This document shows positions 37,266 through 45,800 of a stretch of 64,000 nucleotides of DNA, piece after piece. The notes under the pieces are model-generated. The model did no database searches. It saw nothing but the letters and a program-made list of their open reading frames with translations, and was not told the origin of the DNA. A program made the position numbers and the translations under genes. Each line of letters opens with the position of its first letter. Position 1 is the first letter of the stretch. The DNA is taken from NCBI GenBank assembly GCA_903847605.1, contig CAINED010000039.1, forward strand, positions 56,369-120,368. Direction: 5' to 3'. Origin of the DNA: an uncultured Hyphomicrobiales bacterium (GTDB taxonomy: Bacteria > Pseudomonadota > Alphaproteobacteria > Rhizobiales > Beijerinckiaceae).

Positions 37266-37287
37266 ATCGGGCGCAGATTAGCCCGAT
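37266..37287. promoter_or_regulatory. Inverted repeat in the decarboxylase/SBP divergent region
   Basis: ATCGGGC-GCAGATTA-GCCCGAT is a perfect 7-8-7 interrupted palindrome between the arylmalonate-decarboxylase-like gene and the SBP gene. It could be an operator for a dimeric regulator, but no regulator gene adjoins. Confidence 0.4.
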
Positions 37288-37414
37288 GTCCGGGACAGAG
37301 CAAATCAAGCAAACGGATGTCATCGCCCAGGAACCCAGATTTTCAAGACACTTTAATTGAAGCCCGTTTTGCGCAATGCTTATCTCAACAAATGCACGGG
37401 GATGGAGAGAAGCC

Positions 37415-38452
37415 ATGGGCACAGGCAGAATGCGCGCGACGCTTGCGGCCGCCATAACTTTCGGCTTTTTTGCGGCATCGAGCCCGCTGCTCGCCCAATC
37501 GCCTGATACTTTCTTCAAGGGGCGTCAGCTTCGGCTCATCATCGGCCATTCCGCCGGCGGCGATTACGACATGGGCGCGCGGCTGATTGCGAAGTATCTG
37601 CCGAAATATCTTCCCGGAGAGCCGGTCATCTCCGTCCAGAGCATGATGGGCGCAGCGAGCGTTGCAGCGGCGAATTTTCTCTACGAAGCCGCGCCACGCG
37701 ACGGCAGCGTCATCGGCTCTTTCTCGCGCAACCTGCCAGTCATGAAAGTGCGTGGACTGCGTAACCTGAAAGCGGATATGTCCGCGTTCAATTGGCTCGG
37801 CGCAACGTCAATTCCCGGCCGCATGTGTCTTGCAGATGCGCGTAGCGCGATAACGAAGGCGGACGATCTCTTCCACAGGGATATGGTCGTTGCCGGATCA
37901 GGCGCGGGCAGCGCCGTTTCCATCGTCCCCGCAGTGACGAATTCCTTACTTGGCACGAAGTTCAGGATCATCGAAGGTTATCGCGGTCTGTCCGATATGT
38001 TTCTCGCCATGCAACGCGGCGAAGTCGAAGGCATGTGCATTCCCGCCGATTACATCACGGTCTCTCATCCCGACGCGGTGAAGAGTGGCGCGATCCGCGT
38101 GCTGTTCACAGGCGAAGAAACACAGTCGGAGGAGTTTCCGGGCGTCCCCACAGTCTATTCCTTTGCAAAGACCGAAGAACAGAAGCAGATGCTGCGGCTT
38201 CTTCTGTCCGGCTCGGAATTCGGACGGCCTTACGTTTATCCGCCGGGCGTGCCCGCGCCGCTCGTAGCCGCGATGCGCAAGGCGTTCGCTGCCGCCTCTG
38301 CGGACCCGGCGCTGATCGAAGAAGCAAGCCGCACGAGGCTCGACATGCGTTTCACGCCTCCCGATCAACTCGAGAAAAGCCTCGCCGCGCTGTCGCAGGT
38401 TCCCAGGGACGTACTCGAACGGGCGGAAAAGATCTTTCCGGTTACAAACTGA
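37415..38452 (+). CDS. Tripartite tricarboxylate transporter-type substrate-binding protein (FY-GK-like)
   Basis: 345 residues with a signal peptide ending SSPLLAQ. The mature chain starts SPDTFFKGRQLRLIIGHSAG and includes MMGAASVAAANFLYEAAPRD, a variant of the FYxGK subfamily. The divergent position next to the arylmalonate-decarboxylase homologue suggests that it binds that enzyme's diacid substrate (inference). The ATG at 37415 has GGAGAG upstream; the frame begins at 37376. No permease adjoins; TctA/TctB lie about 1.7 kb downstream on the same strand and might be shared. Confidence 0.88.
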   Translation: MGTGRMRATLAAAITFGFFAASSPLLAQSPDTFFKGRQLRLIIGHSAGGDYDMGARLIAKYLPKYLPGEPVISVQSMMGAASVAAANFLYEAAPRDGSVIGSFSRNLPVMKVRGLRNLKADMSAFNWLGATSIPGRMCLADARSAITKADDLFHRDMVVAGSGAGSAVSIVPAVTNSLLGTKFRIIEGYRGLSDMFLAMQRGEVEGMCIPADYITVSHPDAVKSGAIRVLFTGEETQSEEFPGVPTVYSFAKTEEQKQMLRLLLSGSEFGRPYVYPPGVPAPLVAAMRKAFAAASADPALIEEASRTRLDMRFTPPDQLEKSLAALSQVPRDVLERAEKIFPVTN

Positions 38453-38551
38453 TGACGCCCGCCGTTCAAAATTGACAGCAAGCGCAATGCCGCATCATCA
38501 TGCATGGGAAGAGTGCGCCGTTCTTCTCGGCGTCGACCAGGGAGCGAGACG

Positions 38552-39112
38552 ATGGCAGGCCTGCCAAGAGCGCAATTGGCGCATTTTGGATTTCACGTGC
38601 GCGACTTTGAAGGCATGGTCGAATTCTACAGCAAGGTGCTCGGCATGGTCGTCACCGATAGCGGCGATTACTACATGGGCGGCAAGATCGCCTTCATGAG
38701 CCGCGACCCGACCGAGCATCATCAACTCGTCGTAGCTTCGGGCCGGACAGACGACGGCAGCTTCAAGGTCATCAACCAGATTTCATTCAAGGTCGAGTCA
38801 CTGGAGGACTTGCGCACTTATTATGCGTGGCTGGTGACGCAGAACGTCAACGAGATGAATCCGCGCAATCACGGGAACGCGTGGAGCATCTATTTCCGCG
38901 ACCCGGAAGGCAATCGCGTGGAAATCTACACCTCGACACCTTGGTATGTCGCCCAGCCCTTTGGCGAACCGCTGGACCTCAGCGAATCTGCCGACACAAT
39001 TCGCTCGAAAACAGAAGCGCTGGTGCAAAAATATCCTACGATGACAAAGATCGAGGATTGGTCTGGAAAGCTCGAAGAAAAAATACGCGCATCCGACCCG
39101 CTGCAGCACTGA
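38552..39112 (+). CDS. Extradiol-dioxygenase-type VOC protein
   Basis: 186 residues, a one-domain type I extradiol/VOC enzyme. Candidate iron ligands lie in LAHFGFHVRD (His), TEHHQLVVASG (His) and NRVEIYTSTPWYV (Glu), the usual His-His-Glu facial triad. Proteins of this type cleave catechol-like rings, but many short members have other roles. GGGAG lies seven bases before the ATG at 38552. The gene leads into the TctC-TctB-TctA transporter genes 28 bases later, so import and cleavage may be coupled. Confidence 0.85.
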   Translation: MAGLPRAQLAHFGFHVRDFEGMVEFYSKVLGMVVTDSGDYYMGGKIAFMSRDPTEHHQLVVASGRTDDGSFKVINQISFKVESLEDLRTYYAWLVTQNVNEMNPRNHGNAWSIYFRDPEGNRVEIYTSTPWYVAQPFGEPLDLSESADTIRSKTEALVQKYPTMTKIEDWSGKLEEKIRASDPLQH

Positions 39113-39140
39113 CACTCGATAGACTCCAAGGGAGAGGAAC

Positions 39141-40103
39141 ATGTTGAAACATCTTGCGGCGCTGGCGGCGGCGGCTTCGCTGTCGGCACTGGCCTCTTTG
39201 CCGGCGCTGGCATGGCCCGACCGGCAAATCACGATCACGGTCGTCACGGGCGCGGGGGGAAGCCCCGACACGGTCGGGCGGTTGCTTGCGGCCAAACTGT
39301 CGGAACGCCTCGGCAAGCCTGTCGTCGTCGAGAATAATACTGCCGGCGCCGGCATTGCCGGCACACTCGCGGTCGCGCGTTCGCAGCCCGACGGACATAA
39401 CATCGTCATTCTGACCGGCGGAACGCCAAGCCAACAAGCAATGCGGCCGAAACAGCCCTACGATCTGACCAAGGATTTTGCGCTGGTCACGACGCTCTGC
39501 GCCTATCCAATGGTCGTGGCCGTCCCGCCAAATTCGCCGATCAAGGACTTCAAGGATCTGCTCGCGAAGGCGAAGGCCAATCCGGGCAAGCTCTCCTATT
39601 CGATGAACGCCATCGGCAGCTTGCATCATCTGCTGGGCGAATGGATCAACATCGAGGCCGGCGTCGACATGCAGGGCATTCCCTATCGCGGTTCGTCCCA
39701 GGCCTTTCTCGACGTCACCAGCGGACGCGTGGACCTGATGGTCGACACGGGCACTTTCGCCTTCGGTCAGGTCAAACAGGGTCAGTTGCGCGCGCTCGCA
39801 CAGTCCGCACCGGGCCGTTACGACCTTGCGCCCGATGTACCCGCCGTCGCGGAAACCTTGCCGGGCATTAACATGATGTCGTGGCTTGGCTTCGCCATGG
39901 CGAAAGACACGCCAAGACCTGTCGTCGACCGGCTCAACAAGGAGATTCGTGAAATCCTCGCGATGGAAGATGTGAAGGCGAAACTTGCAGAGATGGGGAA
40001 CATTCCCATGCCTTCCACTCCCGAAGAAATGCACCAGCGCATTTCCTCCGAACTGGCGCAATGGAAGAAGATCATCGCGGCCAAGGGCATCAAGGCGGAG
40101 TGA
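39141..40103 (+). CDS. tctC: TctC/Bug-family substrate-binding protein of a complete TTT transporter
   Basis: 320 residues with a signal peptide ending PALA. WPDRQITITVVTGAGGSPDT and NTAGAGIAGTLAVARSQPDG are classical Bug/TctC motifs. Unlike the other SBPs in the window, it is directly followed by tctB and tctA, so it is the cognate periplasmic receptor of this transporter. The ligand is unknown; the neighbours suggest an aromatic or dicarboxylic acid. A GGGAGAGG ribosome site is present. Confidence 0.92.
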   Translation: MLKHLAALAAAASLSALASLPALAWPDRQITITVVTGAGGSPDTVGRLLAAKLSERLGKPVVVENNTAGAGIAGTLAVARSQPDGHNIVILTGGTPSQQAMRPKQPYDLTKDFALVTTLCAYPMVVAVPPNSPIKDFKDLLAKAKANPGKLSYSMNAIGSLHHLLGEWINIEAGVDMQGIPYRGSSQAFLDVTSGRVDLMVDTGTFAFGQVKQGQLRALAQSAPGRYDLAPDVPAVAETLPGINMMSWLGFAMAKDTPRPVVDRLNKEIREILAMEDVKAKLAEMGNIPMPSTPEEMHQRISSELAQWKKIIAAKGIKAE

Positions 40104-40140
40104 GTGTGGCGTCCGCCACGCGCAGGATCGGGAGGGACAG

Positions 40141-40587
40141 TTGATCCGCATCCGCAACCCGCAGGACTTTGCTGCGGGCCTTTTCTTCATTCTCGTGGGA
40201 GCCGGAGCGCTTTATGCGCTGTCCGATCTTCGGATGGGCACGGCTTTGCGGATGGGACCCGCCTATGTGCCGACGCTCATCGCATGGGCGATCATCGGCG
40301 TCGGGGCGATGGTCTTGATCGGAGCCCTTGCGATCCCGGGCCCGTCACTGGAAAGTTGGGCTTGGCGGCCGCTGCTGTTCGTGTGTGGCGCGACTGCGTT
40401 CTTCGGCGTGGTCGTCGGGAAGATCGGCCTGATACTGGCCGGCTTTGGCGTCGTCGTGATCGCATGCCTTGCAGTGCCAGGCCTTTCTTGGCCGAAGATT
40501 CTAGTATTCGCAGCGGCGATCTCGTCCGCAGCCGCTGCCTTGTTCAGCGGGCTTCTGGGTCTGCCCATGCGACTGTGGCCGTGGTAG
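40141..40587 (+). CDS. tctB: TctB small membrane subunit of the TTT transporter
   Basis: 148 residues from a TTG start with GGGAGG five bases upstream. About four helices are predicted, with the family N-terminus RNPQDFAAGLFFILVGAGAL and the MGPAYVPTLIAW loop. TctB is the poorly conserved small subunit that pairs with TctA in the inner membrane. It lies 37 bases after tctC and 7 bases before tctA. Confidence 0.9.
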   Translation: MIRIRNPQDFAAGLFFILVGAGALYALSDLRMGTALRMGPAYVPTLIAWAIIGVGAMVLIGALAIPGPSLESWAWRPLLFVCGATAFFGVVVGKIGLILAGFGVVVIACLAVPGLSWPKILVFAAAISSAAAALFSGLLGLPMRLWPW

Positions 40588-40594
40588 TCCACCG

Positions 40595-42100
40595 ATGGAT
40601 GTCTTCACCCAGTTAGCCCTCGGCTTTTCCGTCGCGCTTACACCGCAGAACCTGCTGTATTGCCTGATCGGATCGCTGCTCGGCACGTTGATCGGCGTCC
40701 TGCCCGGCGTCGGTCCAGTCGCCACGATCGCAATGCTCCTGCCTATCACCTACAATCTGTCGCCCGCCGGCGCTCTCATCATGCTGTCGGGCATTTATTA
40801 CGGCGCGCAATATGGTGGCTCGACGACAGCCATTCTCGTCAATCTGCCGGGCGAAACATCATCGGTGGTCACCTGCCTTGACGGCCATCCGATGGCGAAA
40901 GACGGACGCGCCGGTCCTGCGCTCGCCATTGCGGCCATGGGCTCGTTTTTCGCCGGATGCGTGGCGACAATCGTCATCGCAATCGTGTCGACACCGCTGG
41001 TCTCGGTCGCCATGGCGTTCGGCCCGGCCGAATATTTTTCGCTCATGGCGCTCGGGCTGATCCTTACGGTTGTTCTCGCGCGCGGCTCGCCGCTCAAGGC
41101 CGTCGGCATGATCCTCGCGGGCTTGCTTCTGAGCCTCGTCGGAACCGACATTCACTCCGGCGCCGAACGTTTGACCTTCGGGCTGCCGGTCCTGACCGGT
41201 GGCGTCGATTTCGTTCCGCTTGCAATGGGCCTCTTCGGGCTCTCTGAAGTCGTATCGAATCTCGAGAAAGGCACGGCGGCTGGCGGCGAGCCTTTGACCA
41301 AAAACATTCGTGGTCTGTTTCCGAGCGCGCATGATCTGCGCCAGAGTGCACCCGCAATCCTGCGCGGTACGGGCATAGGCACGGTGCTAGGCGTATTGCC
41401 CGGCGCAAGTTCGATGGTTGCCTCCTTCGCGTCCTACGCCCTCGAGAAAAAGCTGGCGAAAGATCCATCGCGCTTCGGCAAAGGCGCCATCGAAGGCGTA
41501 GCGGGACCGGAATCAGCCAACAATGCCGGCGCCCAGACGTCCTTCATACCGCTGCTTGCCCTGGGCATTCCATCCAACTCGGTGATGGCGCTGATGATCG
41601 GCGCAATGATGATCCAAGGGTTACAACCCGGTCCGATGCTGATGTCCAAACAGCCTGATCTCTTCTGGGGCGTCATCGCCAGCATGTGGATCGGAAACGC
41701 CATGCTTTTGGTGATCAATCTGCCCCTGATCGGGATCTGGGTGCGTCTCCTGAACATTCCCTACTGGTTGTTGTTTCCCGGTATTCTTCTCCTGTGCTCC
41801 ATCGGCGTGTACTCGATGAACAACGAGGCGAGCGAAGTTCTACTGGCCGCCGTCGCGGGTGTCCTCGGCTATCTCTTCATCAAGCTCAAATGCGAACCTG
41901 CGCCACTTCTGCTTGGATTCGTTCTCGGCGGCATGATGGAAGAGAATCTGCGTCGCGCGATGCTGATCTCGCGCGGCGATCCCAGGATATTCGTGACCAG
42001 TCCGCTGAGCGCCGCCCTGCTTGCCGTCGCGGCCATCCTGCTGGTGGCAACGATCCTGCCGGCCATTCGGCAAAAGCGCGAAAAACTTGTCGAAGATTAA
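40595..42100 (+). CDS. tctA: TctA large membrane subunit of the TTT transporter
   Basis: 501 residues with about 11-12 helices. The family signature IGVLPGVGPVATIAMLLP, YYGAQYGGSTTAILVNLPGE and GVLPGASSMVASFASYALEK (internal repeat) is intact. TctA is the main translocation subunit, driven by ion gradients. The stop codon overlaps the stop of the convergent mandelate-racemase-family gene by four bases. Confidence 0.95.
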   Translation: MDVFTQLALGFSVALTPQNLLYCLIGSLLGTLIGVLPGVGPVATIAMLLPITYNLSPAGALIMLSGIYYGAQYGGSTTAILVNLPGETSSVVTCLDGHPMAKDGRAGPALAIAAMGSFFAGCVATIVIAIVSTPLVSVAMAFGPAEYFSLMALGLILTVVLARGSPLKAVGMILAGLLLSLVGTDIHSGAERLTFGLPVLTGGVDFVPLAMGLFGLSEVVSNLEKGTAAGGEPLTKNIRGLFPSAHDLRQSAPAILRGTGIGTVLGVLPGASSMVASFASYALEKKLAKDPSRFGKGAIEGVAGPESANNAGAQTSFIPLLALGIPSNSVMALMIGAMMIQGLQPGPMLMSKQPDLFWGVIASMWIGNAMLLVINLPLIGIWVRLLNIPYWLLFPGILLLCSIGVYSMNNEASEVLLAAVAGVLGYLFIKLKCEPAPLLLGFVLGGMMEENLRRAMLISRGDPRIFVTSPLSAALLAVAAILLVATILPAIRQKREKLVED

Positions 42101-43161
42101 GCCGAGTAAGTTTTGGTCAGAGTGAGACCATGACCCGCTACATCGCGCGGCTTCATCTGTCCGCCGGCATCGATTTCAGGCCACCCCTCGAACATGGGTT
42201 CAAGCAAGGGAAATTCCTCGATCCATTTCACGGCTGGAGTCGCGCAGGCGAGATGCACGAATAGGCCCGGCAGGAAATGGGGCGACAGCGCTATGTCGAA
42301 GGCGTCTGCAGTCGCCGCCAATTCGAGACAGGGCGTCAATCCGCCGACCATTGCGAGATCGGGCTGGATCGTGTTGACGAGCCGCTCACTCACTAATGGC
42401 ATGAAGGAATGACGGCCTTGCAAGTGTTCGCCACTCGCGACAAGGCCCGGCTCCGCCGCATTCAGCGCGCGATAGCCTTCGATGGCGTAGGCCGGCATCG
42501 GCTCTTCGACAAAAAGCAATCCCTGATCGCGGGCGCAGGCGAGCAGCCAGCGCGCCGAGGCGAGGTCGCACTTCTCGTTCGCGTCGGTCATGATGTGAAC
42601 GCTGTCGGGAATAGCCTTGCGAACGGCCTGCAAGAGCGCAGCATCGGACCGCGCGCCCTTGACGCGCGGCTTGATGGCCTTGAGACTGCGCGCGATTTGC
42701 GGTAGCGCCGCATCGACTGCCTGCTCCGGCGTCTGCGCTGGATTGAAATATCCGGAGCCATAGACATCGACTGCGCGCGCCTCGCCGCCCATCGCAGCAT
42801 AAAGCGGCAAGGACTGACGTTTTGCCCACAGGTCCCACAGCGCGACGTCAAGCGCTGCAAGCGCGATGATATTGGGTCCATATCCCGTGCGGTTGAAACC
42901 GGAGGCGACGCGCCGCCAGATCGCCTGCGGCGGAGCAATCGCTTTTCCCCGCACATGCCTTTCGATCTGATCCGTCGCGGCAGCAAGGACAGCCGTCGCG
43001 CAGCCGCCGAGCACATAGGAAAAGCCAAGACCTCTTGCGCCATCGCTATCGGCGACATCGACAATCACTACATCGACCGCTGCAACGCCGGAGCCGCCGA
43101 CAGGCTTGTCGAGCTTGAAGGCTGCAATGCGAGCGCTCGCGAGCGCAAATGTAACGGGCAT
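42097..43161 (-). CDS. Mandelate racemase/muconate lactonizing enzyme family protein
   Basis: 354 residues of the enolase superfamily. The active-site set is readable: LKAIKPRVKG (Lys motif), MTDANEKCD (first metal Asp), FVEEPMP (Glu), ASGEHL (Glu), DLAMVGGLT and SPHFLPG (His). A Lys motif plus a His suggests 1,1-proton transfer chemistry, either racemisation or dehydration of an acid sugar or alpha-hydroxy acid. The substrate is not predictable. It is convergent with tctA, so the transporter and enzyme meet tail to tail. Confidence 0.88.
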   Translation of the reverse strand: MPVTFALASARIAAFKLDKPVGGSGVAAVDVVIVDVADSDGARGLGFSYVLGGCATAVLAAATDQIERHVRGKAIAPPQAIWRRVASGFNRTGYGPNIIALAALDVALWDLWAKRQSLPLYAAMGGEARAVDVYGSGYFNPAQTPEQAVDAALPQIARSLKAIKPRVKGARSDAALLQAVRKAIPDSVHIMTDANEKCDLASARWLLACARDQGLLFVEEPMPAYAIEGYRALNAAEPGLVASGEHLQGRHSFMPLVSERLVNTIQPDLAMVGGLTPCLELAATADAFDIALSPHFLPGLFVHLACATPAVKWIEEFPLLEPMFEGWPEIDAGGQMKPRDVAGHGLTLTKTYSA

Positions 43162-43185
43162 GGATCGGGCTTCCCTATCTTGTCA

Positions 43186-43494
43186 TCAGTCGGCTTCGTC
43201 AGCGATTGTGCAATCGGGAAGCTCTTTGCGCAATCTATGCAGACATTCGCGCGCCGCGAAATTGAATGCGTTGCGATCCTCGTCACTCCAGAGACCGCCA
43301 GATCCCGGATTGTTCCAGTCGAGCCAGGTGTCGTAGCGCGCGATCAGGCCGTCGAGCGCCGCCTTCATCGGCGCGCCGATCGGCAGGGCGTGATGATCGA
43401 CGGCATAGCCATATTGCGCGCGTGCGTCCGCGTTGGCGGACCAAAGGCATGTTCCGCTGCCGGGATCGAAGAAGAAGCGGAAAGAACAGGGCAT
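43186..43494 (-). CDS. Small hypothetical protein coupled to DUF2461
   Basis: 102 residues beginning MPCSFRFFFDPGSGTCLWSA. It is rich in aromatic residues and ends KELPDCTIADEAD. The ATG overlaps the stop of the DUF2461 gene (TGATG), indicating translational coupling. No signal peptide, helix or known motif is seen. Function is unknown; the coupling suggests that it works with the DUF2461 protein. Confidence 0.75.
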   Translation of the reverse strand: MPCSFRFFFDPGSGTCLWSANADARAQYGYAVDHHALPIGAPMKAALDGLIARYDTWLDWNNPGSGGLWSDEDRNAFNFAARECLHRLRKELPDCTIADEAD

Positions 43495-44198
43495 CAGCCG
43501 ATGATCTCCCAACCCCATTTCAGCAACGGCATGGCGTCCTTCGCGAAATCCGCAACGGCGGCTGCGAGTTTGGGGCCGTCATGCAGGAGCTTGTCGGGAT
43601 AGGGCCGACGCGTCAGGAAATTCTTCATGCGGATCGCGTGCTCGACGCGCGGATCGATCTCCTGATAGTCGCGCGGGTTTCGCTTGAGCGTTTCGCGATC
43701 CACGATCTCAAGTTTCGCCGCCGCGAGCTTTTTCTCCATGGCGAGAAATTTTTGCGGCTTCTTCGCAATGGCCTGTCTAAATGCGGCGAGTTGATCAGGC
43801 TCGGGATGATAGAAGCCAGCCGCAAAGAAACCGCCCTCGGGAGAAATGTGGGTATAGACGATGCCCGGCGAACCCTTGGCGCCCGTGCGGGTCAACACCG
43901 CGCCTCCGTTCGTCTTGTAGGGCTGCTTGTTCTTCGAGAAGCGCACATCGCGGTTGAGACGGAACGTCGACTTCCTGGGATCGCCAAAGACGGGAAGTTT
44001 CTTCGCCTTGCAGGCGGATGAGGCGGCCAGGACATAGGCTTCGAGCGGCTCCTTGAAGGCGCTCAGATATAGCGTGCGGTTGTCCTCGAACCATTCGCGT
44101 GTCTGGTGGAACCCGAGCGCCTTGAGGAATTTGAGTGTCTCGGGCGGAAAGCCGGTGAAGTCTGCCGCTTCGTTCTTCTTCTTTGTATCGAGCGCCAT
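43494..44198 (-). CDS. DUF2461 family protein
   Basis: 234 residues. FPPETLKFLKALGFHQTREW, STFRLNRDVRFSKNKQPYKT and SPEGGFFAAGFYHPEPDQLA are the conserved blocks of DUF2461 (TIGR02453), a cytoplasmic family of unknown function. Length is normal. Its stop overlaps the next gene by one base in a TGATG junction. An SBP gene ends 12 bases away from its start on the same strand side. Confidence 0.9.
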   Translation of the reverse strand: MALDTKKKNEAADFTGFPPETLKFLKALGFHQTREWFEDNRTLYLSAFKEPLEAYVLAASSACKAKKLPVFGDPRKSTFRLNRDVRFSKNKQPYKTNGGAVLTRTGAKGSPGIVYTHISPEGGFFAAGFYHPEPDQLAAFRQAIAKKPQKFLAMEKKLAAAKLEIVDRETLKRNPRDYQEIDPRVEHAIRMKNFLTRRPYPDKLLHDGPKLAAAVADFAKDAMPLLKWGWEIIG

Positions 44199-44210
44199 CG
44201 CAACTAACCT

Positions 44211-45179
44211 TCAATCGATCCTGATGTTCGCCGCAGATGCCGCGCGCTTGTGACGTTCGAGTTCTTGCCGGATTTGCGTGGCGAATTCTTCCGGCGAATT
44301 ACCGATGGGCGTCGCCTGTTGCGTGGCCAGACGCTCGTTGACTTCAGGCAGTTTCAGCGCGAGCCGCGCAGCCTCGTTGATCTTGCGAATGATCGGTGCA
44401 GGCGTTCCCGCCGGTGCGACGAGCCCGAAGAATGCCATCCAGTCGAGTTCACCAAGGCCGAGTTCGGAAAAGGTCGGGACGTCCGGCAGCGCCGTAAGGC
44501 GTTGCGGCGAGGAGACAGCGAGCGCCCGCAGCTTTCGCGTCGCCACCATCGGCAAGGTCGTGGGCAGATTGTCGTAGATCACCTCAACGTGCCCCGCGAC
44601 GACATCCGCCAATGCGGGGCCGACGCCGCGATAGGGCACATGCACGATGGTGGTGTGGGCGGCGATATTGAACTGCTCGCCCATGAGATGGCTTACCGAA
44701 CCCACGCCCGCCGACGCGTAGGAAAGCTTGCCCGGGTTTGCCTGCAAGCCGGCGATGAACTGCTTCATGTCCTGCGCGGGCAGCGAGGGATGGATCGCCA
44801 TGATATTCGGCACGGCGGCGAGGTTCGTGATCGGCTCGAGATCCGTCAACACGTCGTAGGGCAAGCTGCGATAGACAGCCGGATTGATCGCGAGTGTCGA
44901 TGCTGTCCCCATCCCGATCGTATAGCCATCGGGCAACGCCTTCGCGATGCCGGCTGTGCCGGTCGAGCCGCCAGCACCGGCGCGATTGTCGATCAGCACG
45001 GATTGTCCGAGGATGGGCTTCATCGCCTCGGCGATGACGCGCGCGATCACATCCGTCGAACCGCCGGGCGCAAAGGGAACGATAAGGTTGATACTGCGCG
45101 AGGGCCATTGGTCCTGCGCATCGGCTGGCGCAATGAGCATCAGGCAAGCGGCGGCAGCAGAGCAAAGCATTCGAAGCAT
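44211..45179 (-). CDS. Classical Bug-family substrate-binding protein
   Basis: About 322 residues with a signal peptide ending PADAQ. WPSRSINLIVPFAPGGSTDV and DNRAGAGGSTGTAGIAKALP are textbook Bug motifs, and ALPDVPTFSELGL is the usual C-lobe text. The ATG at 45179 has GAGGG eight bases upstream; the open frame starts at 45239. It stands between DUF2461 and the ATP synthase terminator without a permease. The ligand is unknown. Confidence 0.9.
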   Translation of the reverse strand: MLRMLCSAAAACLMLIAPADAQDQWPSRSINLIVPFAPGGSTDVIARVIAEAMKPILGQSVLIDNRAGAGGSTGTAGIAKALPDGYTIGMGTASTLAINPAVYRSLPYDVLTDLEPITNLAAVPNIMAIHPSLPAQDMKQFIAGLQANPGKLSYASAGVGSVSHLMGEQFNIAAHTTIVHVPYRGVGPALADVVAGHVEVIYDNLPTTLPMVATRKLRALAVSSPQRLTALPDVPTFSELGLGELDWMAFFGLVAPAGTPAPIIRKINEAARLALKLPEVNERLATQQATPIGNSPEEFATQIRQELERHKRAASAANIRID

Positions 45180-45244
45180 GGCCCAATCCCTCGCTTTTGC
45201 CTGCGCACGTCGCGCCAACTGCACCATTAAATCCCGCATCGGCC

Positions 45245-45274
45245 AAAAACAAAACCCCGGCGCGAGGCCGGGGT
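45245..45274 (-). terminator. Rho-independent terminator of the FO ATPase operon
   Basis: On the minus strand ACCCCGGC / GCCGGGGT (8-bp stem, 5-base loop) is followed by TTTTGTTTTT, 29 bases after the atpF stop. Confidence 0.9.
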
Positions 45275-45302
45275 GAATTGTACGCCAAATCTCAAAACTC
45301 GC

Positions 45303-45788
45303 TCAGTGCAAGCGCGCCTTGATGTCGCCGATGCCCTTGGCGATCAACTCGCCGGCCAACTGGCCCTTGGCCTCGACCTTGAGAACCGATTCGGCGGCCA
45401 GAACGGCGGCCTCGGCGGCAGCCGCGCGCACGTCGTTGGATGCCTGCGCCTCGGCCATGGCGATCTTCGTCTCAGCCTGTTTGGTACGGCGCGCGACGAA
45501 TTCATCCATTCGTGCGGCGGCCTCCTTGGCCATGGCTTCCGCCTCTTCCTTCGCCTGCGAGACGATGGCCTGGGCTTCCTTCTCGGCGTCGACCGCCTTC
45601 TGCTTGTAGGAAGCCAGAACGCTCTCGGCTTCCTCGCGCAAGCGCTTGGCTTCCGCCAATTCGTCGGCGATCTGTTTGGCGCGGCCGTCGAGCGCGCTGG
45701 CGATCGTGCGGTGAACGCCGAGATAGCCGAGCAGCAGGATGAAGAGGACGAAGCCGAAGGCTACGAAAAATTCCGCATCGAAATGCAT
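45303..45788 (-). CDS. atpF: ATP synthase FO subunit b
   Basis: 161 residues. One N-terminal helix (FFVAFGFVLFILLLGYLGV) is followed by a long charged alpha-helical stalk (AKRLREEAESVLASYKQKA onward). Subunit b forms, with b', the peripheral stator linking FO to F1. It is the last gene of the FO operon, 12 bases after b', and precedes a strong terminator. F1 genes are not in the window, the usual separation in alphaproteobacteria. Confidence 0.95.
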   Translation of the reverse strand: MHFDAEFFVAFGFVLFILLLGYLGVHRTIASALDGRAKQIADELAEAKRLREEAESVLASYKQKAVDAEKEAQAIVSQAKEEAEAMAKEAAARMDEFVARRTKQAETKIAMAEAQASNDVRAAAAEAAVLAAESVLKVEAKGQLAGELIAKGIGDIKARLH

Positions 45789-45800
45789 GGTCGCAGCCCC

